DNA from: an uncultured Rubrobacteraceae bacterium
Lineage (GTDB): Bacteria > Actinomycetota > Rubrobacteria > Rubrobacterales > Rubrobacteraceae
Assembly (NCBI GenBank): GCA_902806095.1
Contig: CADCVF010000024.1
Span: forward strand, 1 to 64,000
Direction of reading: 5' to 3'
DNA length: 64,000 nt
Positions 8,374 through 17,198 of the stretch are shown here, piece after piece (position 1 is the first letter of the stretch; each line of letters starts with the position of its first letter). A program made the translations under genes and the position numbers. The notes below the pieces were generated by a model. It was given only the letters and a program-made list of their open reading frames with translations. It had not been told where the DNA came from and made no database searches.

Positions 8374-9252
8374 ATGAGAATACTCCTCACGGGGGCGACG
8401 GGATTGCTCGGGGGCGAGCTACTCAGGCTGCTGCTCGCTGAGGGTCATGAGACACGTTGCCTCATCCGCGCGGACAGCCCCAACGCTTCCCGGCTCGCCG
8501 GGGAGAGGGCGGAGATCCTCCGCGGGGACGCCGCCAGAGAGGAGGATCTCTACCTGGCGCTCAAGGATATGGACGCCATTGTGCACGTCGCCGGGATCGA
8601 GTACGCTCCCCCCCTCGTGCGCGCGGCCAGCCGGGCAGGAGTCGAACGGATCCTGATCGTGGGCAGCACGAGCGCGCACTCGGCCTACGCCTTCCGTTCC
8701 GGTCCGAAGCTCAGGATGGAGGAGTTTGTGCGCGGGAGTGGGCTCGCATGGACGATACTCCGTCCTTCGATGATCTACGGCTCCGAGCGGGACAGGAACG
8801 TGCACCGCCTGCTGCGCTTCCTCGACCGCTCGCCCGTCTTGCCCGTCTTCGGCCCCGGCACGAACCTCTGGCAGCCGGTCTACCACGAGGACTGCGCCAG
8901 GGGCGTATTCGGGGCCCTCCAGCGTCCAGCGTCCGTACACCGCAGCTACGACCTGCCGGGCGCCGAACCCCTGACGTACCTCGACCTCGTGAAGATTGCG
9001 GCCGCGGCCCTGGGGAGGAGCCCAAGCATCGTCAGGCTGCCTATCGAACCGATCCGCCGGGCGCTCGCCGCCGCGGAGAGGCTGCGGCTGCCTTTGCCTG
9101 TCGACTCCGGTCAGGTAACGAGACTGCGCGAAGACAAGGCCTACCCTTACGAACAGGCCAGGCACGATCTCGATTACGCGCCCCGTCCTTTTTCGGAGGG
9201 TGTCGCCCTCGAAGTCGCGCGCCTGCGTAGGCTCGGTATGGTGCGGTCGTAG
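8374..9252 (+). CDS. NAD(P)-dependent epimerase/dehydratase-like (atypical extended SDR)
   Basis: A 292-residue protein starting with the Rossmann motif LLTGATGLLGGEL (residues 4-16), an acidic residue after strand 2 region, and the downstream ILRPSMIYG motif typical of extended short-chain dehydrogenases. The canonical YxxxK pair is not present at the expected place (AYAFRSGPK instead), so it resembles the atypical NDUFA9/NmrA-like group. Such proteins bind NAD(P) and act on, or only sense, nucleotides or lipids. It precedes a glycan-initiating transferase, so a role in sugar nucleotide or isoprenoid metabolism is possible but unproven. Confidence 0.75.
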   Translation: MRILLTGATGLLGGELLRLLLAEGHETRCLIRADSPNASRLAGERAEILRGDAAREEDLYLALKDMDAIVHVAGIEYAPPLVRAASRAGVERILIVGSTSAHSAYAFRSGPKLRMEEFVRGSGLAWTILRPSMIYGSERDRNVHRLLRFLDRSPVLPVFGPGTNLWQPVYHEDCARGVFGALQRPASVHRSYDLPGAEPLTYLDLVKIAAAALGRSPSIVRLPIEPIRRALAAAERLRLPLPVDSGQVTRLREDKAYPYEQARHDLDYAPRPFSEGVALEVARLRRLGMVRS

Positions 9253-9457
9253 ACAGTGGGGTGCTATGCTGAAATCGTGTGTCGCGAGAGGAGTCGGCGT
9301 GGCCGGCCTGACGATAACGGTAGGCGAAGAGAACACGAAGCAGGCAAGGGCTCTCGGGTCTGGCGCCGACGCATTGCCAACGGAGGGCATGCCGCACGGC
9401 CTCCTTGTCGAGGGTATTGGCCTTGAGAACCCTTTCCTGTAGGATGCAGGGGCCACG

Positions 9458-10438
9458 GTGAACGGGGTTGTCGCCGGCGGCGTAGCATTCCTGGTCGCGG
9501 GGGCATTCGTACCACTGCTCGTGCGGTTCGCCGTCGGACGGAACCTGCTCGACGTGCCCAACCTCCGTAGCTCGCACGAGGTACCGACACCCAGGCTCGG
9601 GGGCGTCGCCATACTCCTCGGGACGCTCGCGGGAGTGAGCCTACTTCGTCCGGAGGGACTGTGGCCGCTGCTCGCGGCGGCGGCCCTGATCTGGGCTGTC
9701 GGTCTCGCTGACGACCTGTCCAACCTACACTTCGGCGTGAAGGCCGTCCTCCAGGCTACTGCTGCCGTGGGCCTGCTGCTGTTCTATCCGCCAACGATCC
9801 TCTCTGACGCTCCTGGGGTGCTCGGCGTCCTCGTTTTCGTCGTCGGGGTGTTCTGGATCGTGGCCCTAAGCAATGCATTCAACTTCATGGACGGCATAGA
9901 CGGTTTTACTGGAGGCGTCGCGCTCGTCAACGCGCTCTTCCTCGCGCTGCTCGTGGGGCCGGCTGGGGGGTTCCTGCCCGCGCTCATCGGGGCTACTGCG
10001 GGGTTCCTGATCTGGAACATAAACCCTGCATCCATCTTTATCGGGGATTCGGGAGCTTACTTCCTTGGCTTCAGCCTCGCCGCTGTAGCCTTCTACGCCC
10101 CCGCACTCTCTGGGCAGGAGTGGACGCCCTTGGGCTTCCTGGCCTGCGTGGTAGTCTTCACGCCTTACCTCTTCGACACCGCTTATACGCTGGTTCGGCG
10201 GTGGCGAACCGGGGCTGGAAAGAGCATCTTCCTCGCGCACCGGGAGCACATCTACCAGCGGATCACCCCGACCACGGGGATGCACAGGCGTACGAGCAAC
10301 CTCTACTACGGGGCGAGCGTCGTCGCCGGCTTCGCCGCGCTGCTGATCTCCAGGGGAGACGCCCTGGCGTTCGTGGGCGTCGCGCTCGCGCTGGCGTGCT
10401 GCGCCCTGCTGGCTGCGCTGCCAAAGCTGATAAGCTAG
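9458..10438 (+). CDS. WecA/WbpL-type polyprenyl-phosphate sugar-1-phosphate transferase
   Basis: A 326-residue integral membrane protein of the MraY/WecA family with about ten hydrophobic segments. Family motifs are clear: HEVPTPRLGG near residue 40, GLADDLSN with the Asp pair near residue 84, NAFNFMDGIDG near residue 140, FIGDSGAYFLG near residue 193 and the cytoplasmic AHREHIYQRI near residue 262. It should transfer a HexNAc-1-phosphate from UDP-sugar to undecaprenyl phosphate to start a surface glycan. The HREH form resembles WbpL/Fuc4NAc-type enzymes more than MraY. GTG start after a GGGG stretch. Its TAG stop lies inside the left edge of a dispersed intergenic repeat. Confidence 0.85.
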   Translation: MNGVVAGGVAFLVAGAFVPLLVRFAVGRNLLDVPNLRSSHEVPTPRLGGVAILLGTLAGVSLLRPEGLWPLLAAAALIWAVGLADDLSNLHFGVKAVLQATAAVGLLLFYPPTILSDAPGVLGVLVFVVGVFWIVALSNAFNFMDGIDGFTGGVALVNALFLALLVGPAGGFLPALIGATAGFLIWNINPASIFIGDSGAYFLGFSLAAVAFYAPALSGQEWTPLGFLACVVVFTPYLFDTAYTLVRRWRTGAGKSIFLAHREHIYQRITPTTGMHRRTSNLYYGASVVAGFAALLISRGDALAFVGVALALACCALLAALPKLIS

Positions 10439-10656
10439 TTAGCATTTCAGCCAGGCGGCTAGTTAGCACTTCAGCCTTTCAGCCGTAGACGGCGGCTCGC
10501 TAAAGGTAGATATCTCCACCCATGAGCGTTTGTTTCTTGGCTGTGAGCGGGGCCTTTCGAGGGGAAGCTGACGGCTGAGAGCCGCGAAGCGGCGTGCTGA
10601 AATGCTGACGAGCGGAGGCCGAAGGCCGGAGCGTGCTGACTAGCTGACTAGCTGAC
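10434..10656. repeat. Dispersed intergenic inverted repeat, copy 1
   Basis: The left part starts at the stop of the preceding gene and contains GCTAGTTAGCATTTCAGCC, repeated as GCTAGTTAGCACTTCAGCC at 10458. The right part (about 10593-10656) reads GTGCTGAAATGCTGACGAGC, then a CCGAAGG-centred hairpin, then GCGTGCTGAC with CTAGCTGA repeats. Left and right parts are inverted relative to each other. No protein-coding sequence. Confidence 0.85.
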
Positions 10657-10671
10657 ACCAGCCATAGAAGT

Positions 10672-10677
10672 TAGAAT
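10672..10677 (+). promoter_or_regulatory. -10 box of a probable leaderless transcript
   Basis: TAGAAT lies 8 bases before ATG 10686 and there is no Shine-Dalgarno sequence, so transcription probably starts at or next to the ATG. Confidence 0.45.
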
Positions 10678-10685
10678 GTAGGATT

Positions 10686-12638
10686 ATGTGGCTTTTGCAG
10701 AGGATGGGGGAGAAGCTTCTGGGTCGTGTGGACCGGTTGCAGAGGGCCTTCCACCGCTCGCCGCCCGCGTTCAGGCGTGGGGCGGCGATGCTCGTCGACG
10801 CCCTTATAGTGATCGAGTCTTTCGCCGTTACGCTCATCGTCCGCGTAGCCGGGGACGCGGAGGGTCCGTCTTGGCCGTTCTTCTGGCCGTTCGCGGTGTT
10901 CTCGGCGCTGGCATATGTGTTACTTCTCAACGAGAGCGGTGTCTACAGGAGCATCCTCAGGTACACCGGTATCCACCAGGGTGTGCGGGTTCTGAGCGCA
11001 ACGGCGATCGCATCCGGCGGACTCTTCCTGGCGGTGTTCTGCGTCGGCCCATTCGGGTTCGGGTTCATGAGGGGCAACCTCGTCCCGCTCTCGGTGCCCC
11101 TGGTCGGCTCGGTGCTCGCATACGTGCAGCTCGTCGCCGTGCGACTCTATCCGCGGGTCTTCTACGAGATGTCTCTGAGGGAGGTCGGGCGTCGGACGCG
11201 GACGGCCATCGTCGGAACCGGGGAGCCCGGCGTGGCGCTCGCCGGACATATCTGGCGCACGTCGGCGGCCGAGACGCAGGTCGTGGGTTTCGTCAGTTCT
11301 TTGCCCGCGGAGGTCGGCAGGCACATAGAGGGCTCGCCAGTTCTCGGGGTGGTTGAGGAACTCGAAGACCTCATCTCCCGCCACGGCATAGACCGGGTCA
11401 TAATCGCGACGCCCCAGGCCAGCCGGGAAGAGATGGACTGGATCTGGCGCACTTCCATCCGCGCTTCGGCCGAGGTGAAGGTCATGCCCGACCTCGGTGA
11501 GTATCTGGCCGAGGGCGCCATCAAGCTCCGTGAGCTCCAGATCGAGGACCTCCTCGGACGCGAACCCGTGGACATAGATCTTGACGCCCTCTCGGACTAC
11601 ATCAACGGCAAGCGGGTTCTCGTGACCGGCGCAGGAGGCTCCATTGGTAAGGAGCTCTCACGCCAGATCTCACGCCTCGGCCCTGCGAAACTGATCCTGC
11701 TCGACCGCGACGAGAGCGGCCTTTACTATCTGAACACGGAGCTCAGGCGCGAGGACTTCTACGATACGGAGGTCTTCGTCGGCGACGTCACGCACTCAGA
11801 GCGCGTCAGCTTCGCCTTCGAGACCTTCAGGCCGCAACTCGTCTTCCACGCGGCGGCCTACAAACACGTCCCCATGATGGAGCTGCAGGCGACCGAGGCC
11901 GTCGTCAACAACGTCCTCGGCACGCTCAACGTCGCCCGCGCGGCCGGGGCCTACCGGACGAGCAAGTTCATCAACGTCTCGACCGACAAGGCCGTAAACC
12001 CCGTCAACGTGATGGGCGCGACCAAACGCCTGGCCGAGATGGTGGTCAAGAATCTATCGGTAGAGTACCCGGAGACCGTCTACGCCTCGGTCCGCTTCGG
12101 GAACGTACTGGGCAGCCGCGGCTCTGTCGTTCCTACCTTCCGCCAGCAGATAGAGGCCGGCGGCCCTGTAACGGTGACGCACCCCGACATGATCCGCTAC
12201 TTCATGACCATCCCCGAGGCGGTCTCCCTGATCCTGCAGGCCGGGGCGATGGCCGAAGGCTACGGTACCTACGTGCTCGAGATGGGCCGTCCCGTCGCCA
12301 TCACCGATCTGGCACGAAAGATGATCGAGATAATGGGCGCGCCCAACGTCAAGATAAAGTTCGTCGGCCTGCGCCCCGGCGAGAAACTGAAGGAAGAGCT
12401 CTTCGAGGAGGGAGAAGAAAGGGAACCTACAGCCCATCAGATGGTCTTCAGGCTCTCATCGGAGAACATGAGCCCGCCAGATGACTCGAACCTCTCAGAA
12501 CTGATCGATACCATGGTCTTCCACGCCCGTGGCCAGGAGGGGGGAAGGGCCCTTGAGTTCTTGCGCCGGGCCGTCCCCAACTACTCTGCCGCAGATATGC
12601 CCGACGCCACGGAGAGCAGACTCGATTACCCGCTGTAA
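10686..12638 (+). CDS. WbpM/PglF-type nucleotide-sugar 4,6-dehydratase, membrane-anchored
   Basis: A 650-residue protein with the usual three-part layout. Residues about 30-150 hold four hydrophobic segments. A first Rossmann-like domain (AIVGTGEPGVALA, about 175-290) follows. The catalytic dehydratase domain begins at VLVTGAGGSIGKELS near residue 311. The motif STDKAVNPVNVMGATKR near residue 440 carries the modified catalytic triad of this family. The enzyme converts UDP-GlcNAc to a 4-keto-6-deoxy sugar, the entry to bacillosamine, QuiNAc or FucNAc sugars. Together with the WecA/WbpL-type transferase it suggests a glycan started by a 6-deoxy-HexNAc. The start is supported by the -10 box just upstream rather than by a ribosome binding site. 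Confidence 0.9.
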   Translation: MWLLQRMGEKLLGRVDRLQRAFHRSPPAFRRGAAMLVDALIVIESFAVTLIVRVAGDAEGPSWPFFWPFAVFSALAYVLLLNESGVYRSILRYTGIHQGVRVLSATAIASGGLFLAVFCVGPFGFGFMRGNLVPLSVPLVGSVLAYVQLVAVRLYPRVFYEMSLREVGRRTRTAIVGTGEPGVALAGHIWRTSAAETQVVGFVSSLPAEVGRHIEGSPVLGVVEELEDLISRHGIDRVIIATPQASREEMDWIWRTSIRASAEVKVMPDLGEYLAEGAIKLRELQIEDLLGREPVDIDLDALSDYINGKRVLVTGAGGSIGKELSRQISRLGPAKLILLDRDESGLYYLNTELRREDFYDTEVFVGDVTHSERVSFAFETFRPQLVFHAAAYKHVPMMELQATEAVVNNVLGTLNVARAAGAYRTSKFINVSTDKAVNPVNVMGATKRLAEMVVKNLSVEYPETVYASVRFGNVLGSRGSVVPTFRQQIEAGGPVTVTHPDMIRYFMTIPEAVSLILQAGAMAEGYGTYVLEMGRPVAITDLARKMIEIMGAPNVKIKFVGLRPGEKLKEELFEEGEEREPTAHQMVFRLSSENMSPPDDSNLSELIDTMVFHARGQEGGRALEFLRRAVPNYSAADMPDATESRLDYPL

Positions 12639-12640
12639 GA

Positions 12641-12833
12641 GCTAGTCAGCACGCTCAGGCTTTAAGCTTTCGCTTGTCAGCACTTCAGCACGTCGTCACG
12701 ACGCGCCGCCACGAATCTCGAACCTGACCGCCACCGGCAGTGGTCCTCATACACAGCTAGGCGAGGCTGGAATGGGAGAAGCTGAAATGCTGACAAGCGA
12801 AGGGCGAAGGGCGTAGCGTGCTGACTTGCTAAC
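12641..12833. repeat. Dispersed intergenic inverted repeat, copy 2
   Basis: The left unit 12641-12692 has GCTAGTCAGCACGCT and CGCTTGTCAGCACTTCAGC. The right unit 12781-12833 has GCTGAAATGCTGACAAGCG and GCGTGCTGACTTGCTAAC, the near-exact reverse complement of the left unit. The variable middle of the right unit is GAAGGGCGAAGGGCG. It fills the gap between two convergent genes. Confidence 0.85.
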
Positions 12834-13038
12834 TCGCCCTCCGGCCCTTGAGACCAAGATAGACAAGATAGACGCCGATAGCGAGCCCGATCACGACGAG
12901 CGAGAAGTGTATGCCAGGCGCGACAAGTGTCCCTGCCCGGAACTCACTCAAGAAGGTGAAAACCCTCGTACCCCAGGTGAGGAGCATGTAGACGCCTATC
13001 GCAAGTAAGATGGTCGCGGTGCGCCTGCTCAGCTTCAT
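12829..13038 (-). CDS. SCO4848-family small membrane protein
   Basis: A 69-residue protein starting MKLSRRTATILLAIGVY, with two hydrophobic helices (about residues 8-30 and 44-64) and a short basic end. Length, MKLSRR start and two-helix layout fit the SCO4848 family of actinobacterial membrane proteins; function unknown. I use ATG 13038 because family members start there; an upstream extension to 13095 has no membrane or family features. The ribosome binding site is weak. The TAG stop is contributed by the edge of repeat copy 2. Confidence 0.7.
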   Translation of the reverse strand: MKLSRRTATILLAIGVYMLLTWGTRVFTFLSEFRAGTLVAPGIHFSLVVIGLAIGVYLVYLGLKGRRAS

Positions 13039-13174
13039 GGGCGTTTGGGAGTGTACCAGAATGGGCCTCCCCGAACTAGCAACACAAAGGCGCAAAGGTT
13101 ATACTGGCTGTAATAGTTGAATGGAGTTTGTAACAGTAAATATCTGGTGTATAGAGTGTTCGGAGGATAAGATC

Positions 13175-14290
13175 TTGGCTGAGTTAGAGCAGCGCAATCT
13201 CGATGAGGTAAAGGCCCTCAGCAGGGACGAGGCCGTCGAGATCATGCGTCAGGCCGGCATCGTAGGGGCCGGCGGCGGTGGTTTCCCGACCTACTTCAAG
13301 TGGAAGAATCCGCAACCGAACCTGATCGTGAACTGCACCGAGTCGGAGCCAGGCTACTGGGCGGACAAGGTGCTCCACAGGGAGTACTTCGACGAGTTTC
13401 TCGAGCTCTTCGACGCGATGAAGACGATCTTCGGGATCGAGAACGTTATCATGGGCGTGCACTTCAAGGACGAGGAATGGTTCTCCCGCTACGACGAGAA
13501 CGCTGATGGTCTCTACGAGGTCGTCCACGTGCCCGACAAATACTCGATGGGTGAGGAGAAGACGCTCATCAAGAACATCTTCAACGAGGACAAGGGGAAG
13601 TGGGTTCCGCGCCGCGTAGAGTTGCCCGACGGCAACAAGCGCCCCGGTCTTCCGCTCGACGCTGGGCACATCGTTAATAACACCGAGACCCTCCTGAATA
13701 TCTACAACGCGTTCTTCCTCGGCAAACCTGTGACGACCAAATACCTCCAGGTCTTCGGCCCCGAGCTCGAGCTCGAGCTCTTCGAGGCGCCGCTAGGGTC
13801 TTCTGCAACGGAGCTCCTCGAGCTCGCCGGTGTGGACGTCGAGGCCGAAGCCGGCAACCTCTCGGTCATCGACGGGGGACCTTACCTGAACGAGATGGGG
13901 ATAGAGTCACTCGGCGAGAGCGACGCCTACGTCAGGCGCACCACCAACGGCTTCCTCGTCATCCCCAAGGGCGATGCCTCCAAGGAGTACGCGAACATCG
14001 AGACCAGGCGTCCCGAGGGCGTCACCTCGCTGGTCGGCAAGGTCAGCGGCGTGAGCATCCCGCTCGGTGGCCGGTTCCTAAAGCCAGCGACACCGCTCGT
14101 CTCCGAGGGGGAGGAGGTCTCCTTCGGGCAGAAGATCGGCGAGCCGGTCGACGAGGGCTTCTCCATCGGCGTCTGGTCCGGTATGGACGGTCCCATCTCC
14201 TCCATCGAGGAGGACATAGTCCAGATCTCCGGCGGAGCCGTGCCCAGGGAAGAGGCCAAAGCCGAGACGGAGGCCGAAGCGGCGAGATAG
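13175..14290 (+). CDS. RnfC/PrdC-like SLBB-domain protein without iron-sulfur motifs
   Basis: A 371-residue protein whose N-terminal third matches the flavin/NADH-binding region of RnfC and NuoF-like proteins: AGIVGAGGGGFPTYFKW near residue 28 and NCTESEPGYWADK near residue 54. Later parts fit the SLBB and barrel-sandwich domains. No Cys clusters for 4Fe-4S centres are present, unlike true RnfC. The TTG at 13175 has GGAGG 8 bases upstream and starts at the conserved region; ATG 13121 would add 18 residues and lacks a site. A TATACT box at 13100-13105 would give a leader of about 60 bases. A role in NADH- or flavin-linked electron transfer is likely; the partner is unknown. Confidence 0.75.
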   Translation: MAELEQRNLDEVKALSRDEAVEIMRQAGIVGAGGGGFPTYFKWKNPQPNLIVNCTESEPGYWADKVLHREYFDEFLELFDAMKTIFGIENVIMGVHFKDEEWFSRYDENADGLYEVVHVPDKYSMGEEKTLIKNIFNEDKGKWVPRRVELPDGNKRPGLPLDAGHIVNNTETLLNIYNAFFLGKPVTTKYLQVFGPELELELFEAPLGSSATELLELAGVDVEAEAGNLSVIDGGPYLNEMGIESLGESDAYVRRTTNGFLVIPKGDASKEYANIETRRPEGVTSLVGKVSGVSIPLGGRFLKPATPLVSEGEEVSFGQKIGEPVDEGFSIGVWSGMDGPISSIEEDIVQISGGAVPREEAKAETEAEAAR

Positions 14291-14298
14291 GCTGTAAC

Positions 14299-15150
14299 CT
14301 ATTCGCCTTCTTTGCGCGGAATCAGGTTCTGGGCCTGCCCGTAGAGGCTGGCGCGCAGATCCTCGAAGGTGATACCGCTAAGGGAGGGAAGCTCGAAGTC
14401 TTTGAGCATTCGCGTCAGGACGCCACCGCCGCCGAGCTCGATCCATTCCTCCACCCTCAGCTTCGCGAGTGTCTCGACGACCCTGACCCACCGGACAGGG
14501 GCGACCATCTGTTCCTTGAGCGCCTCCTTGACGGCTTCGGCCTTCGTAAGCACCGCGCCATCCATGGCGCTGACCATCGGGACTTGAGGCACGTTGAACT
14601 CGACGGAATCGAGGACCCCCCGCATCTTCTCACCGGCCGCCGCCACGTACGGGGAGTGGGCTGCGAAGGAGACGTTCAGTGGGATCTTACGCCCCTTGAT
14701 CCTCGAGACGGCGTCCCCGAGGGCGTCGCGCAGCCCGGAGACGACCGTCTGGCGCGGTGAGTTGTAGTTGGCGACCACGGGACCGCCTGGCTCGTCGAGC
14801 GCCTTCTCGACCTCGGCGGGGTCCGTCCTTAGTATCGCGACCATCCCGCCAGGACACTCTCTGGCCGCCTCTGCGAGGAAGAGGTCGCGCTGCGCCACCA
14901 GCCAGAGGCCCGTCTCGAAGTCGAAGCAACCGGCAGCGTAAGCCGCACCGTACTCGCCGAGCGAGTGCCCGGCTACCACGTCGGGACGCACCTCCATGAT
15001 CCGGCTCTCATCGGCGTCGCGCGCCGCGCGAACAAAGATCTTGACCTGGTCGGGGATGCGTTCCCCGACGACGCGTTGGATCTCAGGCACCATCTCGGGC
15101 GCGGGCTCGGAGACTCCGCCGCCCTGCCCAGGAAACACGAACGCTCTCAT
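14299..15150 (-). CDS. fabD: Malonyl-CoA:ACP transacylase-like protein
   Basis: A 283-residue acyltransferase with start motif FVFPGQGGG, active-site GHSLGEYGAA (Ser about residue 68) and the His-containing AAHSPYV near residue 170. It is 20-30 residues shorter than typical FabD, with the loss near the N-terminal helix region. It should load malonyl units onto acyl carrier protein for fatty acid or polyketide synthesis. ATG 15150 is preferred because GGAGAG lies 5 bases upstream; an upstream extension to 15225 is unlikely. It converges on the RnfC-like gene with 8 bases between stops. No other fatty acid synthesis gene is adjacent. Confidence 0.85.
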   Translation of the reverse strand: MRAFVFPGQGGGVSEPAPEMVPEIQRVVGERIPDQVKIFVRAARDADESRIMEVRPDVVAGHSLGEYGAAYAAGCFDFETGLWLVAQRDLFLAEAARECPGGMVAILRTDPAEVEKALDEPGGPVVANYNSPRQTVVSGLRDALGDAVSRIKGRKIPLNVSFAAHSPYVAAAGEKMRGVLDSVEFNVPQVPMVSAMDGAVLTKAEAVKEALKEQMVAPVRWVRVVETLAKLRVEEWIELGGGGVLTRMLKDFELPSLSGITFEDLRASLYGQAQNLIPRKEGE

Positions 15151-15264
15151 CTTTACTCTCCGGACCTCGATAACACTCTGAGATACAACCCTACCCCAGA
15201 GGAGTAGGGAAACTTTGTACCACAAGAAGGCAGGATGGGGAAGGCTCGAGCCTGATGCACGGCG

Positions 15265-16128
15265 CTACGGTGCCACGATACGTAGTGCTCCTGGCAGCAC
15301 CCGCGCCCTGAAGTGTTGGGTGCCCGCAAGCATCTCACCGTCAACGTGCGCTGGTACTTCTTCGGAGAGTTCTACCTCGACCTCCCGCGCGCGGGCCGTA
15401 TGCACTTTCCTACGCTCGGCGAGCGTGCCCCGTAAGGCCGCCGGTATGAGCCGCAGAACCTCGGCCCGGTTCACTTCCTCGGACCAGATCACATCGAAGA
15501 GGCCGTCGTCCAGCGCTGCCTCCGGCGCGAGCCTGAACATCGAGCCGTACGTGGTGCCGATAGCCACCGCGACGAGTATTGTCGTGGCCTCGATGACTTC
15601 GCCGCCGATGACGAGCCTGGCTTCGTGGCACTGGAAGTCTCTGAGCAACCGCCCGACCGACCACAGGTACCGTCCTGCCCCCCCGAGATACACAGGCGCC
15701 TCAGCGACGCCAGCAGCGACTTCGGCGTCGAAGCCGATACCGAGACCGTTGTTGAACGGAACTCCATTGACCTCTGCTGTATCCACGACGCGAACTCTCC
15801 CCCTGACGAGCACTTCCAGGGCCCTCCGGAGATCCGTGCCTACGCCGAGGGCCTTGGCGTAGTCGTTGCCGCTACCTGCGGGCAACACGCCCATAATCCG
15901 TCCCGTTCCTGCGCACGCCGCCGCCACCTCGTGCACTGTCCCGTCTCCACCGACTGCCACCGCAGACGCCTCCCCGGACAAACCGCGCACGATGCTGCGC
16001 GCGTGGTCAGGCCCCTCCGTAACGTGCCAGACCGGCCGCAACCCTCGCCCCTCGAGAGACCGTGAGACGAACGCCCGCAATCTACCCGACCGCCCCCTTC
16101 CGGCCGACGGGTTGAGGACCAGATGCAC
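15265..16128 (-). CDS. YegS/BmrU-type lipid kinase (diacylglycerol kinase family)
   Basis: A 287-residue protein with family motifs in order: LVLNPSAGRG at the N-terminus, VAVGGDGTVHEVA near residue 65 (the GGDGT nucleotide-binding motif) and PAGSGNDYAKALG near residue 87. These enzymes phosphorylate diacylglycerol or related lipids with ATP at the cytoplasmic membrane face. GTG 16128 is chosen because GGAGGA lies directly upstream and the conserved beta strand starts at once; the frame extends about 150 codons further without family features. Confidence 0.85.
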   Translation of the reverse strand: MHLVLNPSAGRGRSGRLRAFVSRSLEGRGLRPVWHVTEGPDHARSIVRGLSGEASAVAVGGDGTVHEVAAACAGTGRIMGVLPAGSGNDYAKALGVGTDLRRALEVLVRGRVRVVDTAEVNGVPFNNGLGIGFDAEVAAGVAEAPVYLGGAGRYLWSVGRLLRDFQCHEARLVIGGEVIEATTILVAVAIGTTYGSMFRLAPEAALDDGLFDVIWSEEVNRAEVLRLIPAALRGTLAERRKVHTARAREVEVELSEEVPAHVDGEMLAGTQHFRARVLPGALRIVAP

Positions 16129-16483
16129 ATCTCCTCCACGAAATATCACAGCCGGAAAATACCAGAACCGTAGTCCAGCGGCCCAACATTGAGGTTGTTC
16201 AGGCTCTACTCGAGGTGTAGCTCGTGATGAGATTCGGCGCCCGCCCGCCAGGCCGCTGAAGCTACCCAAGCAAGGAGCGCGTGTACACGAAACAATCAGA
16301 CATAGACTCCTTTGCGGGTAAAACACGGTCCGAGGTCCTCCAGAGAAACTACCAATGCCGTATGAAGGTTCCCTGCCAGTATGGACTTCCGTTTGGTCTA
16401 GAGTTGATGTTAAGGTATAGAGAATCTTCGTGCTCTTTGTGAGAGTCGCGTGTGGGAGGGAAAAGAGTACAATACTGGTCCAC
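16129..16483. other. Intergenic region without visible gene
   Basis: About 355 bases between divergent genes. It is relatively AT-rich in places. I find no coding sequence, repeat or convincing RNA structure. It contains TACAAT at 16468-16473 and AATACT at 16471-16476, one of which may be the -10 box of the next gene. Confidence 0.4.
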
Positions 16484-17023
16484 ATGGCTGACCTGATCGA
16501 AAACTGCCTGCACTCAGAAGGCTTGATGGTCTCTGCCGGATCCGAGTACCGTTGCCCGGTGTGTGATGAGAGCATGGATCTCGATGGTGTTGGCCGGTGG
16601 GTCCAGGATGCCGAGAGGAGCCGCGATGAGGCTTACTCTATGGTCGAAGGTGACGGGTTCGAAGAGATAGTGCGCGAAGAGTTACAGCGGGAAGTCTACC
16701 GGCGACGGAGGGTAATGTATGAGTTGGAGAACGTACCCCGGGTTGTGACGGCGAGGCCGGAGATGATCCTGGTTATCTACGACGCGATGAAGGCTTCTTA
16801 TGGGTGCCGAATCTTCTACAAGGAGCCGCGGTCGGCGGGGGTGGTGGAGCAAGTGAGCGTCGGAGCCGTACTCGAGAGAATCCTGGAGCTTCGCTCTGAT
16901 CCCGACCCCGTTGTAAGGCTGATCTCCGAGAAGGTGGAGCAGTTTCATGCCTTCCGTTCGAAACTCTCCGAAGACGGGGAGCCAGCGCCCGAGCGCAGGG
17001 TGTTCTACGCTAACGAGCTTTGA
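16484..17023 (+). CDS. Conserved-looking hypothetical protein with CPVC motif
   Basis: A 179-residue soluble protein that I do not recognise. YRCPVCDESMDLDG near residue 25 is a single zinc-knuckle-like CxxC. The rest is mixed alpha/beta with many charged residues and no signal or membrane segment. ATG 16484 is preferred because a TACAAT/AATACT box lies 7-10 bases upstream with no ribosome binding site, as for a leaderless gene. A longer frame from GTG 16430 is possible. Followed closely by a very short membrane peptide gene. Confidence 0.55.
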   Translation: MADLIENCLHSEGLMVSAGSEYRCPVCDESMDLDGVGRWVQDAERSRDEAYSMVEGDGFEEIVREELQREVYRRRRVMYELENVPRVVTARPEMILVIYDAMKASYGCRIFYKEPRSAGVVEQVSVGAVLERILELRSDPDPVVRLISEKVEQFHAFRSKLSEDGEPAPERRVFYANEL

Positions 17024-17105
17024 AACGTCTCGGGCGCTGGCAGACGCGTCCAGCAACGGCTAGAATTGATCGCCGGATGGATACTTACCTTAGAGGCGCG
17101 GTCGC

Positions 17106-17198
17106 ATGAGCGGGAGTACCTTCATAGCTCTGGTCGTCATGATCCTAATCCTGCTCTTCATCATCATGTCCATCGGGCCTCTGGTCACAGCCTTCTAG
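17106..17198 (+). CDS. 30-residue single-helix membrane peptide
   Basis: The frame encodes a peptide starting MSGSTFIALVVMILILLFII, almost entirely one hydrophobic helix. AGAGG lies 9 bases before the ATG. Its TAG stop shares the CTAG palindrome with the stop of the convergent ThpR gene. Such peptides often act as accessory subunits of membrane complexes, but no partner is adjacent and the gene may be spurious. Confidence 0.45.
   Translation: MSGSTFIALVVMILILLFIIMSIGPLVTAF

Noticed and set aside
10434-12833. The dispersed repeats as CRISPR
   Set aside because: Units are inverted, irregularly spaced and present as one or two per site, with no spacer array or cas genes.
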